From positions 11,616,501 to 11,680,500 of the forward strand of contig CM076944.1 of assembly GCA_039566865.1 (NCBI GenBank): a stretch of 64,000 nt of DNA, in the 5' to 3' direction. The DNA is from Aurelia coerulea. Its lineage: Eukaryota; Cnidaria; Scyphozoa; Semaeostomeae; Ulmaridae. Positions 1 through 14,300 of this stretch are shown here, piece after piece; within the stretch, counting starts at the first letter, position 1, and each line of letters starts with the position of its first letter. The notes beneath the pieces are model-generated. The model ran no database searches, was not told where the DNA came from, and saw only the letters and a list, made by a program, of their open reading frames with translations. The translations under genes and the position numbers were made by a program.

Positions 1-2287
1 TTATTATTTCATTTTGTCGGATTTAATTTCCAAATGTGGGTTTTATTTGACGATTTAGTTTTGGCCTTAATCACGCTCCATAGTGCATGCTTATTCTACT
101 AGGCCATTATTAGATTTGTACTTTCAATTATAAATGAACACTGAAAGCTCCCTCAAGAATGGAGAACTCATGAATCTGTAAGAGATGTCTTTGATGCAGT
201 TTCTCAATGAAGTTATGTGCTTGTTAATTAAATAATGTAAAGTTTCAGATATTGCCATTCTTTTAACTTTACAGTATACTTTGCTATAATGCTGGTAGCT
301 CTGGTTTTGCCCTGACAGCAAATTTGAAGTTTGTTGATTTTCAACTCTTCAATCAATTCACCAAAAATTCTAAAAAAATATATCATAATTTAATCTAATC
401 ATTGCAGATTTAGACAAAAATAATCATTTGATTATTAATATGAAACAACTTCCGTCAGAATTTATTGAATCTGTTGCGTTTTTTTGGGACACCCGGTACT
501 TTAAACACAGAAATATCAATAAGAATAACCTAAACTTCAAGTTTTGGCAATCTAAATACATGCTTCGAGTTGTTCTAAATCCTGCCTTATCTCTTGTGAT
601 TGGATGGATAAGTTTTGGCATAGTTTCTAAAATGAAAATAGACTTATTATAATGCTGCTTTTTTTGGGTTTCGATGATTTTCCAAGTCAGTAAGTAAGAT
701 TTTAACTCAAATTGGTATTTTTTTTGAATAATTGTAATTTTGCACTTTAATATTTTAAAGCGATTGGAAACTTCTCTGGTAAACTGATGGGCATAATGGG
801 CGACGAAAATAGCCATTAGCAGCACTGAGACTTCGTAGCCTTAAATCTAAATCAGAAGTCATTTTACTTTGGTTTCATTGTAGATTTCCTCTCTAGAGAC
901 AGGCCTTCTGAAAAATCAAAGCATATTTCAAAAATTTCAAACCGCAAGGTGCCGAGCCAGCGAAAAAGAAGGAAGGAATATAAATAGAATCATGAAATTT
1001 GAAATACTTGAAAGAATCAATTAAAGATATGCACAAACCATCTCGTCGGGTTTCAATGCAAATGAACTGAAACTTCAGTGATGGTCAAATCATGATAAAA
1101 CATATGCCAGCCAAGATTTTCTGTTCAATTGCAATTTTACTACTAGTCGTCAGTCCCCTGAAATTTAATTTCTCTTGTTAGCCGGCCATAATGGGTGACC
1201 TGCCATAATGGGCGACGCTACTCTAGGTGCCAAATTTGCATGTCTGGAACGATGATTTCACTGTTGATTGGATATATCATTCCTATACTCCAAGGATATA
1301 TCCTGATATGTCCGAGTTCTTCGTCAGCGAAGATGCAGAAATAGAGTAGAGACTTGGGATTAGGTTGATCGAGAGAATGAGGGAGACCAAACATACTACG
1401 AAAACAATTAACGATTTGTTGATAGTAGATATGTAGTCATGTAGTTACGTTAGGCTTAACATTTTCGCCACGCCCCCCACAAATCAGGAATGCTTATTTG
1501 TCATGTCATGCAATAGCAATACGTTGCCTAGGCTTGTACACAAAATGCTTTAGACATTGCTATGTGATATTTACCTTGCAAAATCGATTGATATAGTCTA
1601 ACACATGATGAATATCTCACCCTCGACCCCCCATATTTCAGAAACGCACCCTCGTACGCCCGATCAACATCCAGATTCGAAGTTTACGCCCAAAACTAGG
1701 CCAGAAGAACATCATCCCGTCAATTGCCCTCTCGGGTGGCAATGCTCCCCTTTCAGCCACTGGTCTATTCTTCCTGCATAGAGCCTGACTCCATGCTACA
1801 ATTCAGTTTTTCCGTTTACTTTTCGAAAAATAGAGAAAAACTTACAGTAGGCATAGAAATATCAACTTCTAATTCTAAATGGATTTCCGGAAAAAAACAT
1901 TACCAAAGAGAAGAAAAAACTCGATAAATATTCCGTCATATAGATTTAGCTAAGATAGTCAACTATTGGTTCAGGAGCAGGTTAAGAATAACTACTTTTG
2001 TAATTTGTAACAATATTCGATCAACTGCTAGGTGTTAAAACAAAGAATCCACGGAGAAGATAGGACGAGAAAGAATTTCTCTTTTGCTTGAATGACAATT
2101 AGTATCAAAATAAATGCTCTTCAATATGTTAATGAAAGTAACTTGTAAGTAATTCAAAAGATATGAAACTATGACCACAAAAGATGCACTCGAGAATCCA
2201 AAAAATTCTTGCAAGAAGAGAATATATAAGTCCTCGATTCCTGCAGTCAAATCACTGCTCTATGTCAAGACTGAGAGTGGCACTAAC
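1..2287. other. Upstream of the host gene: no gene recognised
   Basis: AT-rich sequence with only short frames lacking recognisable protein features. One transposon end motif at 484-503. Repeated phrases such as CATAATGGGCGAC occur near 790 and 1190-1215. The 5' UTR and promoter of the gene must lie here, but no site can be named. Confidence 0.5.
484..503. repeat. Isolated GGGACACCCGGT element end
   Basis: TTTGGGACACCCGGTAC is the right-hand terminal motif seen at 7625 and elsewhere. The left partner was not found. Confidence 0.3.
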
Positions 2288-2348
2288 ATGGAATTTCTCT
2301 GGGAAATTTTTCTTGCTACTTGCTACCTGCTGTTGGCGTCAGCGTCAG
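2288..2348 (+). CDS. Exon 1: start codon and signal peptide
   Basis: ATG at 2288 opens a typical secretory signal peptide (MEFLWEIFLATCYLLLASAS), followed at once by a GTAAGG donor in phase 1. The leftover G joins CG of the next exon to give Ala, a good signal-peptidase context. An upstream in-frame ATG at 2171 would put a charged 39-residue extension before the hydrophobic core, so 2288 is preferred. The 5' UTR and promoter are not identified. Confidence 0.75.
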
Positions 2349-5300
2349 GTAAGGGCTATCATACATATGCTTGTGCATAATGTCGGAGAAGTACATTCAC
2401 ATCTTTTCTTGGTGTTTCTTTTCGAGCAGTTTTTTAGAACACAAGAGAACTTTCCTACAAACTTCTTTTTTTCATTCGCGCTGCGGAGCAGCAGGCAAAT
2501 CTTTAAAATGCCCTTCAAACCAAACTCTAGAGGGCCTCAAGGTAAAGGGTCTGGATGGCTAAACATTGATAAAACTAAACAATTGTTCAAAATTACCTAA
2601 AATGCTTGCGTTCAAATGTACGCGATGTAAAAGTAACGGTCATATATGCTTGAGCACAGATGCAACTCTCAGAACAAGAATTTACTTTGTGTTTTAACAA
2701 GTTTGTTTGCTGTGCAGTTGATGAAGTAAAGCATCGTCGTCGTCGAAAGGCCTTTCCAAGCAAAAGTATTTGAGTGATAGTTAATACTGAATGTTCAACT
2801 CTTAAGTTTGATGAAATGAGACAGGCAACTTGGTTTAGGAGACACTGGCGCAAGAAGTAACAGGGGCCAGTTGTAACATCGGGCATTTCTCTGCCGCCAG
2901 TAAAGCTGTGCTCACCAGCTTTTGTGTGAATGAATGTCTTGTCAGTACCCTCAATTTAGACAGGGGTTTTTATTGCTCTTGCCAGCGTCAATTTTTTTAA
3001 CACTTCTATCCTTATTTTTTAGCCTAAAAGTAAATTTTAGGATTTCAAAACTTTTAGTTCTGCAGCGTTCCGTAGTAGTGTGAATTCCTAATTTCCATGC
3101 AATTGTGGAGTAGAATATTTATTGTTTCTCCTGAAATTGTGCTTGAATTCTATATTCAAATGCATTTTTCCAGAACAAAGAATTTTCATACCTTGTCGGT
3201 TTGGGGAAAGTTGTAACGAAATAAAGAATTCCATCAACAAACAAGAAAGTTTTTTCTGGAAGCTATTCAGTCAAAAGAAAAACTTGTTTGATAAAGAAGT
3301 AGAGTTTACTGAAAAATTGAAATTGACTGAAACTGATATATTCAGCAGGTGATTTTCAAGATTTTCAGATCAGCGAAAGCAGCTAAGAAACCTGGTGTGC
3401 AAATTATGAAATAATGCTGAATGAAATGGATTTGATCTTAGTTTGAGTTTATTTGATTGTGTTTTCCCTGATTTTCAGTTTATTTGATGTAAAAAGTAGG
3501 ATTGTACTAGCAGACAGATTTTATTCACTGTTTATTTTACTCTGTGAGAACTTTCCCCAGTACCTGTTACTACTTACCCCAAGCTCGAGACAGGTTGCAA
3601 CACTCCGATCTTGAATTTTATTTGCAAGTTACCGAAAGTCTAAAAGCGCCATATAGTTTCAATAGCCAATTGTCAAACACAACACATGTTGGTATAAAGA
3701 CTGGTCTGCGTTTTGCTCATAAATAGAACATTCCATTTTTCTGCAAAGTGCTACAACTAGTCCTTGTCTCTTCTACTTTACTGAAGGACGGTAACATACA
3801 AACTTTTGTGTCAGGTCAAAGAACAAGACAAGGAATCTTTTGATTTTTGTATGTTCCGACAGGGCAGAAGTTGAAATGTTTGTCTTGGTCTAGCTGCACT
3901 CACTTTTGTATGCTCCTACTGCAAGCAACTGCAGACTCTTGGCTATTAAGGACTATCTACTTCGGAAAATCGTTATGTTAGGCCCAGCTTATGTCGATAA
4001 AGAAGATTCTAGTTCATTATATGTAAACCCTATCCAGACTAGGCTTTTTGAAACTCTGGGGAGACTAGGGGGGGGCACAAAGTGCCCCCCTGGTTTTTCT
4101 CAGAATCATAAGTGCTAGAGACTTGAAACTTGGCACAAGTAACAAACGTGATAAGGCAAACAAGATGATGTGATTTGTTATTGTTTATGTCACGTGATTA
4201 AGTGCTGAGGTCAGCAAATGTTGCTAATTTGGGTGTAAAACCACATGTACTTTGTCGCGTTGTATCTCCAAATTGATAAAATATATCGATATGATCTTTG
4301 AAACATAGAAGGATTATATCCTTGTAATTCTTATTTTGAAATGTTTGCTTTGTAACACTAATATTTTTGCTGATGTCAGCATTTATTTATTTTGTATGAA
4401 AAAAATTGCAATTTTTGTCAAAAATTGATTATAAATTATTTTTAAAAATAGCAAAAATGCTAAATATACATAAAATGACCTGCTGCATCATATAATGTCA
4501 CTCATTTTTCTAAAAATGAAGCATAACATGGTTTTTCGTCAGTATGCATGCGCAACAACCAATTGTTGATGACGTCATCAAAAATCAATAAACTATAAAT
4601 CAGATGAAAGCTTCTTTCAAGACGAGTTCAACAATGTTTGTCTCATTGTCATAGAGCCAGTGGTTCCAAAGTTATGATTTAAAAGGTATTTATTTTGCGG
4701 AGCACTCGATTTAAAGTCATGTGTTGACCCCCGGGATCACAGTCAAAATTTTTTTAATTGACATTAAAAGATGTCTCATAGATAGAAACTAAAAGTCACA
4801 AAAAAGCTAGACTATTCTAGAGATACTCGACGAGCTGTGTGGAAAAGTTTACTAGGGGGGACCACTTTGTGCCCCCCCCCCCTAGTCTGGATAGGGTTAA
4901 GCAGTTGGACCATTTTGCGGCAATTTCAATTGAATTTGTATTGAAATAAACTTAGGCAGCCTAAAAAGCGGACTCAAAATAATGGTCGGACACCAAGGTA
5001 GGGGATTTCACGCTGAAAGCATTTAACTTCAAACTTCCAACACCAGCAGACATCTGGTGGACGCAAATCTTCAGATAGGAAGATCTCTTGCCTGGGTTTG
5101 AATGAAAGGGGATATTTTTGCACGCTAAATGATGTTTGATCCGACTGTGAACTTGGAATGGTCCATGAATTCAGAAAACAGATTTTATTATAATGTTACA
5201 TGATATCTATATCTTCTTATCGAGTTGCCTTGGTGTGACCTTAATTTTCGCGATCTTCTCTGGAACATCGCATGAAAGAAGAATATCTTAGACCTGACGT

Positions 5301-8300
5301 ATATGATGTCGTCTGTTCGGAAAAAGTTCATAAGCCATCTCAAAATTTCAGACCGTACATTTCAAAAGTACCACGTAAGTGAAAAAACATGCTTCATTGC
5401 CAAGATACTATACACACAAAGAATGTTTATAGATGCGAAATAAGGGGGTGTATTTAAGTTCATATGCAAATCGCGGTCATTTAAACGTAGAGAAATAAGA
5501 TGATATGAACAGTAAATGTATAGCTACAGGTTAAAGATTGAATTGCTATTTTATTTTGACAAATATTGATTATTTTACTATGTGCATTGTACCATCTATC
5601 TTTGTTATATGCTTCTTTTTCCTCTAGCGACTAGAAATACTGTCAAAGATGACTATTTATTGGATGGCATGAAAGGTAAGTCTCATATATTCCTAGCTTT
5701 GGTTATTTCTTGGCAGTGCCTCTCACGCAGAGAGATTTGTAACAGAATCACATTTGATGTTAAAGGCTGCTATGCATCTGCACAAGTTTTCCTCGTTTTC
5801 GCCAATAAACATTTAGCTATTCCTCAAAAAGTTTGGATCGAGCAGCATTTTCAAACATTTTCATACCACCAGAGGTTGGATGGAATGGTGGGTACAGCTG
5901 ATAATCACTGATTTTTTCAAAATGTGTACAAATTTCTACGAATGTTTAGAAACATCGTGCGATCCAGATGATTTTGTATGATAACTAAAAGGAAAATTAT
6001 TCTTTCACACCCTTTTCCTAGACTGACGACAGAATTCTAAGAAATGCTCAATTGAATAAACCTTTTTACAAAGGTCTAGAGCTTGACTCATTAAATAGTC
6101 CATTGATTTCAGAGATTCAATTTCGTGCCTCGCCGTGTTGAATCAAGTGAATTTCAAACAATTTTGTCTGATTCGGCACGGCGCGAATCTTATAAAGCCA
6201 AATTGACACTTGATTCGACTGAGTCGAACTATATGCCGAATGCATCTCGACTGGGTCCACCTGGTGCGACTTATAAAACCAAATTTTAGTCGCGTGGTGT
6301 TGCAGCATTTTCACACATGTGAACAACGACGAAAGCCATTGTTATCTTCTTTGCAAATTGATTTATTTGTAGAATTCAGATTGGAAAGTTACAGAAGAGG
6401 AATATGCATTGACAAGGACCTAAAGCTTTCACCATGTGCTCATAATGTCGGCGAGAAAACTTGGAGGTGGGATGGAAGAAAGCTAGTTCATACTGGTACA
6501 ACAAAGTGCCTCGCATACAACAAAAAATCAAAGGAGTTTTATCTTGAAAGATGCGCCATCAAAAACAAGAAGGTTTGAAGGAATTTCGGACTTTTAAAAT
6601 ACCAATCTTTTGCAACTGGCTGAAGTTGATACATTGTGTTATGTACCGATATGAATGAAATCAGTATACCGGATGTCCAAAAAAAGATAACAGATTTGAT
6701 GGAGGATAGCGATTAAAATTTAAGTCGAATCGATTACAAAATATTTTTGAAGTACTCTTCAATAGTTAACTTGAAGATTAATACCTTGTTTGTTGATATT
6801 GGCGCATCGAGAGTTGGAATATTAATCTTGTAAGCCAAAATTTCCGTCCATCTGCAAACCAGAGCTTTTGGGTTTTGTTCTTAACTGCTAACGCGCTGGT
6901 TAGGGAAATCTTCTCAGTCAAAGATATTTTTGGAGAAGAATCGGTCCTTTGGGTACCCATTTGAATAGAACGTAAAAATTGAAAACTGACCAACAAATTA
7001 ATGAATAAATCACCCAGTAATATCTTTTTCCAATCAAAATGCATAAAAAGCCAAGCACGAGCAAGTGAGAATTTTGTATTCCCTTGGGCACATACGAATG
7101 CTTGTTGTGTAATAATTTCGAGACAGATGATGCAAAAAAACATTTCATTCAAGCAATGAAGATTGCAAGATGCTTATGTGTTATAGCCAACGGGACTTAT
7201 TTCGCTGATGAATAACTTTATCAGGCAGGTGTAATTTAAAGTTTTGTAGAATCAAGAAAGAGGTCTTTTCGGGACTAAGTTTGTGAATCTGATTGTAAAG
7301 TTCAGAACATAGAGTCAGATGTTGACCAAAATGTGTTCCTAAGCACGAGGTTTCTCGTTTGTACTTGGCTATGATTGAGGAGATTCCACAGCACAGCGAG
7401 TTAACAGCTTAGGCCAAACCCCAAAAGCTCTGGTTTGGAGTTGGACGCAAATTTGGACTTTCAAGATTAATATTCCAGCTCTTGATACACAAATAGCAGC
7501 AAATAAGGCATTAATCTTCAAGTTAGCTATCTAAGAGTACTTCAATGCATATCAGGGATCGATTCGACTTAAATTCTTATCGCTATCCTCAATTAAATAT
7601 GCTACCTTTTTTTGGGACAACCGGTATATAATACCGGGTGTCCCCAAAAAAATTCTCTCATTGAACGAATTGCAAAACATAATTTATCACAAAATCTTCT
7701 TTTTGATCACTTTGTCAACGATCAAAATATATTTCGAGATGGAACATATTTAGAGCTGGAAGATGTTTGTTTAAATTATTTGAAGGGTATGATGTAAACC
7801 ATTGTAAACCATTGAAAACATTATTCTAAGCTATCCTAATAAAGCAAATCGTTATGCAGCTATCATTTTATTTCCCTGCCCCCCCCCCCCACCCCATGAT
7901 AGGCAGAGCCGATGAGGGGGTATTCGCCTCATGTTCACTGAAAAAAAATTTGCCCTGGGGGAGCGGGCACACCCGGGGAGATTCGCTTCTAATCAAAAGC
8001 TCAAAAGCATAACAAGGCGGGGCTTTAACCGGGGACAAACGCGAGATATCGCCTCCCATTCGCAAAAGAATGTTGCCCCGATAGGCGGTGACCCAGCATC
8101 AGCTCCGCCTATCCGAAGGTGGGGGCGGGGTCGAGGCAATGAAATGATAGCTTCATTAGTCTTGCCTTAGAGTCATTATCTTGAGATATTTTTTAAATCT
8201 GCAAGCCATGAAAAATAGTTTGTATATTTTGATGACATTAATGACCAAACTGCATTCTGGTTACAAGAGGACGATTGATTTAAAATAACTGAGATACCGA

Positions 8301-11300
8301 GGTTTCTTATCAAAGTCAGTCATACTATTCTAGAGTTACAAATTATTTTGCTTGGGAGTTATTTTAGAACACTGTAGAGCACTAAAATTTTCGAAAACAG
8401 TTTTATCAAATGTCATCACAAAAAGACCAAAACAGAAAGTGTCACTGTCCAAGAAGCAAAACCTGATTACATTTATGTGCTCCTTGCGTATAACTATATA
8501 TGAGTTCCTCATAAGATCATTGATGCAATTTTCATCTTGCTAATGATGAGCGAGTTTTGTCGTTATTTTTAGTTTTTTTAGCGGATCTTCAACAATAGTG
8601 TGCAAGAAGAAGTCGTCAACGAGACAGCTTTAGAACGATAAAAACAAATTTTGATCAATAAATGATCTACATCTAAATGGGCGCCAAAATATAGGTAGTT
8701 CTTTCAAATCGGTGTATGATTCACAGTTGTACGTTTGGGAGAATGCCAATACATTGTTTTTGGACACATGATGCATGATAAGCCTTTGATGATTTGATTT
8801 GATTTGATTTGATTTGATTTGATTTGATTTGATTTGATTTGATTTGATTTGATTTGATTTGATTTGATTTGATTTGATTTCATTTGATAACTTGATGATT
8901 AAGTGGATACATGAATTATAATAGAATCACCAGAAAAGTTGAACTATCAGAAAAATCGAGAAGATTAAAATCAAAAGAACTAACGCAGATCTTGATACAT
9001 GCAACAAAATGCATCTTTATACACAATCGTTAGCATGTATCCATTGTTCTATTCATTATCCAACACTATCGCTAAAGTAGTGTGTGTTCTTTCTGTCTTC
9101 TAATTTCTTATTTGCTCAAAGTGTAGCTTATTTATCTGCAAATTGAAGGAAAGTTGAAATTTTTCAATTCCTCATGTCGTTGTAGAGACCTTTTATGTTG
9201 TCCTTGTTACTACTTTTTCGAGCTAGAATAGTGTGTGTTCTTTCTGTCTTCTAATTTCTTATTTGCTCAAAAGAAAGCTTATTTATCTGCGAGCTGAAGG
9301 AAAGGAAAGTTGAAATTTGTCAATTCATCATGTTGTTGTAGAGACCATTTATGTTTACCTTGTTACTACTTTATCGATTTTGCTTTAAAAGGTAAGCCTT
9401 GAATGGGGATGTGCCAGTAGAGGTAGGATGCAGATAATGGGAGAGAAGAAAAACTGTATCAAGATATGGGCAGATGGCAACTGGACTTCAGAAAACTGCG
9501 ATGAGGGTGCGGCTACACAGTTCAACATCTTTCTAGGAGATCCTTTCAGACCATATAAGATAATGGCATGTTCTCTGTGGTGTAAGTATTTTGTTTTATC
9601 ATCTTGGTAATATTGATGGGAAAAGACAAGGTAAGCCATTGTGATTAAAAATGCAACTCTTACCTTTGTAGCAGATGATTCAGAAAAATGTACGGTGCTT
9701 TAAAAGCTACTGTTCCCTGAATATCATAGTAACATTATTTGCTATTATATTGTTGAATAGCCGGTGTGCAAATAGTTTGAATTTGCCTAGCGCAAATCAG
9801 CTACTTTCTGTCCAAGACGCGAGGAATTTGTGGAGAATTTTCTCTCAAAAAGCTTCAAAAGCAGCATAGGTTCCAAATCTTTAAAAAGCCTGGTGTAAAA
9901 TTGAGTGACCTATTTCTTTGAACTGAATGATTTAAAAGAAACTTTAGCTATTTCTCTATAATTCTACCGTTGGAATTTCCTGAAATCTTCAATATTTTCA
10001 GAATTAGAGTGTTTTTCTTCTTTTTCAAGAATTCAAGAAAAATTTTCAAAAAAGTTAAAACCATCGTGAATTCTAAAACTGTTTGATGCAACATGAAGTA
10101 ATTTCGAAGAAAACCATAGTTTATGAGTGCCTACAATATGGTATCAAGCAGAAGTCTGTCACTCATCTGGTTTATGATTTAGAAATTTGATGACGTCACA
10201 TCCTCAAATGATTTGAAATGTAAGATACGCTGTAATTTCCAAAAATATTCAAAATTTCTGACAAGTCCAACGGTAGAATTATAGATAAATTTCTAAAGTT
10301 TCTTTCAAGCCATTCAGTCAGAAGAGATAGGTCATAGAATTGTACACCCACCTTTTTAAGCCGAGATAAAGATTTGGAACCTATGCTTTCGAAAGCGGCC
10401 TAAAATGGTGATGACATTCTTCTTGACTTTCTGCCTTACATCAATGAGCTGCAACTGCTTTGACACGTTTCCTCTCGGAAGTATAAACAAGGCTCCCTTA
10501 CTAGCATGAGAAACTTGGTAATCGGATTCTATTCTCCCATTAAGCTAGCTAACATGAAAGTGCCACTGTTGCTAGGAGGGAAAAACGACACATCTCCCAT
10601 AGCCACAGGAAGGGATAAACGATTAAGCTCAGGAAAATCTCCTAATCTGATTCAACATGCCGGCTACAGAACAAGGCAGTTTTCAACATCGTTACTTTAT
10701 ATTCAGCGAGCAGTATTTTGCAAAACGCCATGCAATGCTTTTCTTATTTATCTGGTATATGGATACGTCACGGTCATGCTCAGCTTTACGATTTGTGAAG
10801 CAAATTTAAGTAAAATAATTGTTACCCATCTTCTTCATAACCACTGATCACATTTTGCACGATAAGTCAAACGTAATATGTAGATAGTAAATAGTGATAT
10901 GTAGCATCATCAGTCAGATCAGGCACTTTAGGTCTATATAAAACAAATTATGGGGTAACTTGATACGTTTCAATACAAGATGTCCCAAAAAAATTGTGCC
11001 CCGTTTACCTACAGATTGTAACAAAAGGGCAAAAGATTCTCACTAAACGTTTGTATGATGTTGTTTTAAGATGTTCAACTAAAATTTGCTACCATCCTCG
11101 TAAAAATCCGTTGAAAAATGATGGAGGTCTTACCTTCAGAAGACCAATTTTGTTTTTGCCTGATGACTGAAACCAGCGGTCGGCCATTTTGTCTTACTAT
11201 TTTGCAGTGATAAGTAGCTTCACGTGAGGTCAGAAATCATTTCTGTGAAGTCAGAAACTGAAGGTATTGTGGCGCAGTGGTGTAATCCTCTGACTTTGCA

Positions 11301-14300
11301 GCCAGAACAGTTAGGCGGACAGGGTTCAATACCAGGTAGGGCCCCACCACTTGAGCGTCATGACAAGGGGTCGCGGACTCGATTAGCGCTTAGCTACTTC
11401 TGTGATCCCAGCGCTTGGCGCTAAAAACCGCAACTTGACCTTGACCTTCACCTTCAGAAATAGTGGAAATCTCTGAGGATTATCGGAATTTTCACGAGAG
11501 CTATGACATTGGAGGCTGCTGCTTATGAAGCTATTTATCGTGCAAAATAGTAAGACAAAATGGCCGACCGCGGGTTTCAGTCATCGGGCAAATTTGGTTC
11601 CCTGAGGGTCATAGCTCCACTTCTGGTGACGTTGGATCTCAATATATCGGTGATGCTGCTTTCGTCATAATGATGTGAAATGAAACGGATGTTTATGGGG
11701 ATGGTCCATTTTTCAAAGGATGTTATGGGGATGGTAGCAAACTTTTATCGAATATCTAAAGAGCAACATTATTCAAAAGTTTGACGAGAATCTATTTCGC
11801 CGTTTTGTCGCAATCTTCAGGCAAAAAAGGCACGATTTTTTGGGACACCCTGAATATTTTACTGTTACACAACCGTTTTTGAGAGTCCTATCAAATTAAG
11901 CCTTTCGGCATCTCTATTATTCCTCATCTTACCAACAAATTTTTGATGACACCCAATGTCTCGACGATATTTCTTAACATCATATAACACCACAAAACGA
12001 TTCGAGAACAAAAACAACTATTTAGTTCTTGCATACCTCTATTAACTCTATCTACAGGGTCCCTCTGAAAAAAACGCATCCCACCTTAATTTGAGATTCT
12101 TCAGGAAGTAAGATAATATTTGAATCAATTTGCATCATTCCATCAGAAAGCAGAGTCTAGCTTATTTTCAATGATATCCAGGTTAGGCGATTTAGTTATT
12201 CATCTTTTACTGAACCTTCATTGTAATTATTACCCATTTCAGATGTCGGAAAGTGATAGAATATTTGCACAGACAAAACCCATCTTTGCGAGGGCTTATT
12301 CTATCATTCTTAATAATTTTTTCTCATGGGAATATATTTTTTGTCTTTTTACAACCTTAGGGCATCGTCTAAAGTGCGTCTAGGCCTGATATGTTTTTGC
12401 AAATCTGGTTTATAATCTTTTGCACTGATAAAGGTGTTGATTTTACTGTTACAGCATTAGCTGCATTTGAAATCGGCCATACGTTTCGCAGGTGGACATT
12501 ATAGTGTGGGTGGAGTAGTGTATAAGTAATGTTCATAGGCGTGTCATTTTCTTTCATTTAGTGCGCTTTTATTAGGTATGTATGCCAATTTATAATGTTG
12601 AGCTGTCCATAGTCCAAAAATGTAGTGGAAATGATAAAGCTTGAAAAGCAAATTGTATTAATTTTGAACTCAACTATATTTCTAGACGATATGGGCAAGA
12701 GAACAAATGATCCGCAGTATTACTACTTCAAGAATGATGATTTCAAGGTCAATTGGTCCGAAAAATATGTGAAATTGTACATAATAATTGGAAGAGCAAA
12801 TGTAAGTAAAATCATGTTTTTCTATTTGTAAAGAAAGTCTTGAGGAGTCTTTTATTTTTTCTCCGAGTTGCTAATTTCAAAACTCAAACAGCTTGAAGAG
12901 CTGCAGAATGCCGGTTGTTATGCAATTTATCAAAACTAAAACGAGAGCATTGGAGAGAGGACAACTCAGATTTGAAATGATTGTGGTATAGCAGCCGGTC
13001 ATCTGCTGTACTCAGGAAACATGCAATGAACTACTGAGGAAAGATCGTTTCTCGTTGAAGGGAAAAATCTGAAGAAATCGACGCCTATTTCAATAAAGCA
13101 TTTACTTCGTTGCAGATGTTTATACGATCTTGTAAAATGCAAAGCTACGTGCGTAGCTGTCTAGCAAAGCCTTGCTTGCTTTTCATTTATGTCCTTGCCA
13201 GCTAAACCTGCTTAAACTAAGCCAGGTTATTAGATGGGACCTTCGTATTGGTCAATGAAGCGAACCGAGTGCATTTGATTGGTAGAAAGTCGACCCGATT
13301 TTGATAAGACTTGATCAACTGTCTCGGCGTCTGTGCGTCATCATTCCACTACAATAACTATTTTGGACAACATTCTGTAAATTTAATGCACTTTGCTTTT
13401 TTATCTTTTTCTTAAATTGTTCAACTAGTGGCAGAATAGTCTGAAAGCAGCAGGAGGGGATGAACAAAAAGCTGATGAAAGAGTCAAGTGCATTGCTGTT
13501 GATGGGACAAGTCAACTGGATAAGGTATGCAGTTTATTTTCTCAGTTGCTGTGTTCAGCCTTGCTTTCATTTGAACATTTTTCTCTACTTTGCTCTTTTT
13601 TAATCCTTTGCTGCACTCTGAGACCAAAACGAGCAAAATGAGCACCAAATGGAAACGCACTCCAAAAATCATAATGGGCACCAATAGAAAAGGAAAAAAA
13701 GTGAAAGACAGGATCTGCTGATGGCGACATTTTGCTAATGTTCCTATGCCAAAGTAATGATTTGAGTAAGTTTTAACACGTGTTATTTCAATTGGGAAGA
13801 GACATAATCCCCTTGAAAAAATGTACTGCACTACAGGGTGTCCCAAAAAAATTGTGCCCCGTTTGCCTAAAGCTTGCCTAAACGGCAAAAGATTCTCCCA
13901 AACCTTTTGTATGCTGTTCTTCAGACTTTCAAATAAAGTTTGCTGCCATCCCCGTAAAAATCGGTTGAAAAATAATGGAGCTATGACCTTCAGAAGACCA
14001 CATGTGCCTGATGACTGAAACCAGCGGTTAGCCATTTTTCTTACTCTTTGCAGTGATAAGTAGCTTCACGTGAGGTAAAGAAATATTTTCTGTGAGAGCA
14101 GAAATAGCTGAACTCTCTGATGATGATCGTAATTTTTAAGAGAGCTATGAAGTTGGAAGCTGATGTTTAATTTCACCCATGAAGCTATTGATTGCTGCAA
14201 AATAGTTAGACAACATGGCCGACCGCTGGTTTAAGTAGTCAGGCAAATTTGGTCTTCTAAAGGTCATAGCTGTAATAACCATACGATTCTAAAGCTCTTG

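Larger units (their letters stand above)
6573..9391. other. Intron 3: repeats
   Basis: Holds the fold-back elements at 6668-7625 and 7858-8152, the (GATTT)n tract and the 148-bp duplication. No further exon was found; exons 3 and 4 join in phase 0. Confidence 0.55.
9582..12685. other. Intron 4: repeats
   Basis: Holds two fold-back elements and a SINE. A 34-codon frame at 10404-10508 begins with a signal-peptide-like stretch (MVMTFFLTFCLTSM) but has no splice or phase support. CAGGGTCCCTCTGAAAAAAA at 12056 resembles a transposon end. Confidence 0.5.

Noticed and set aside
5582..5911. 109-codon frame as a stand-alone gene
   Set aside because: Only 5628-5675 inside it fits the exon chain; the rest is intron sequence read by chance.
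6778..7152. 124-codon - strand frame inside the fold-back element, considered as a transposase
   Set aside because: No DDE motif, helix-turn-helix or other transposase feature is visible; it overlaps the inverted-repeat arm.
10404..10508. 34-codon frame with a signal-peptide-like start
   Set aside because: It lies in an intron just outside a fold-back repeat and has no donor or phase that fits.
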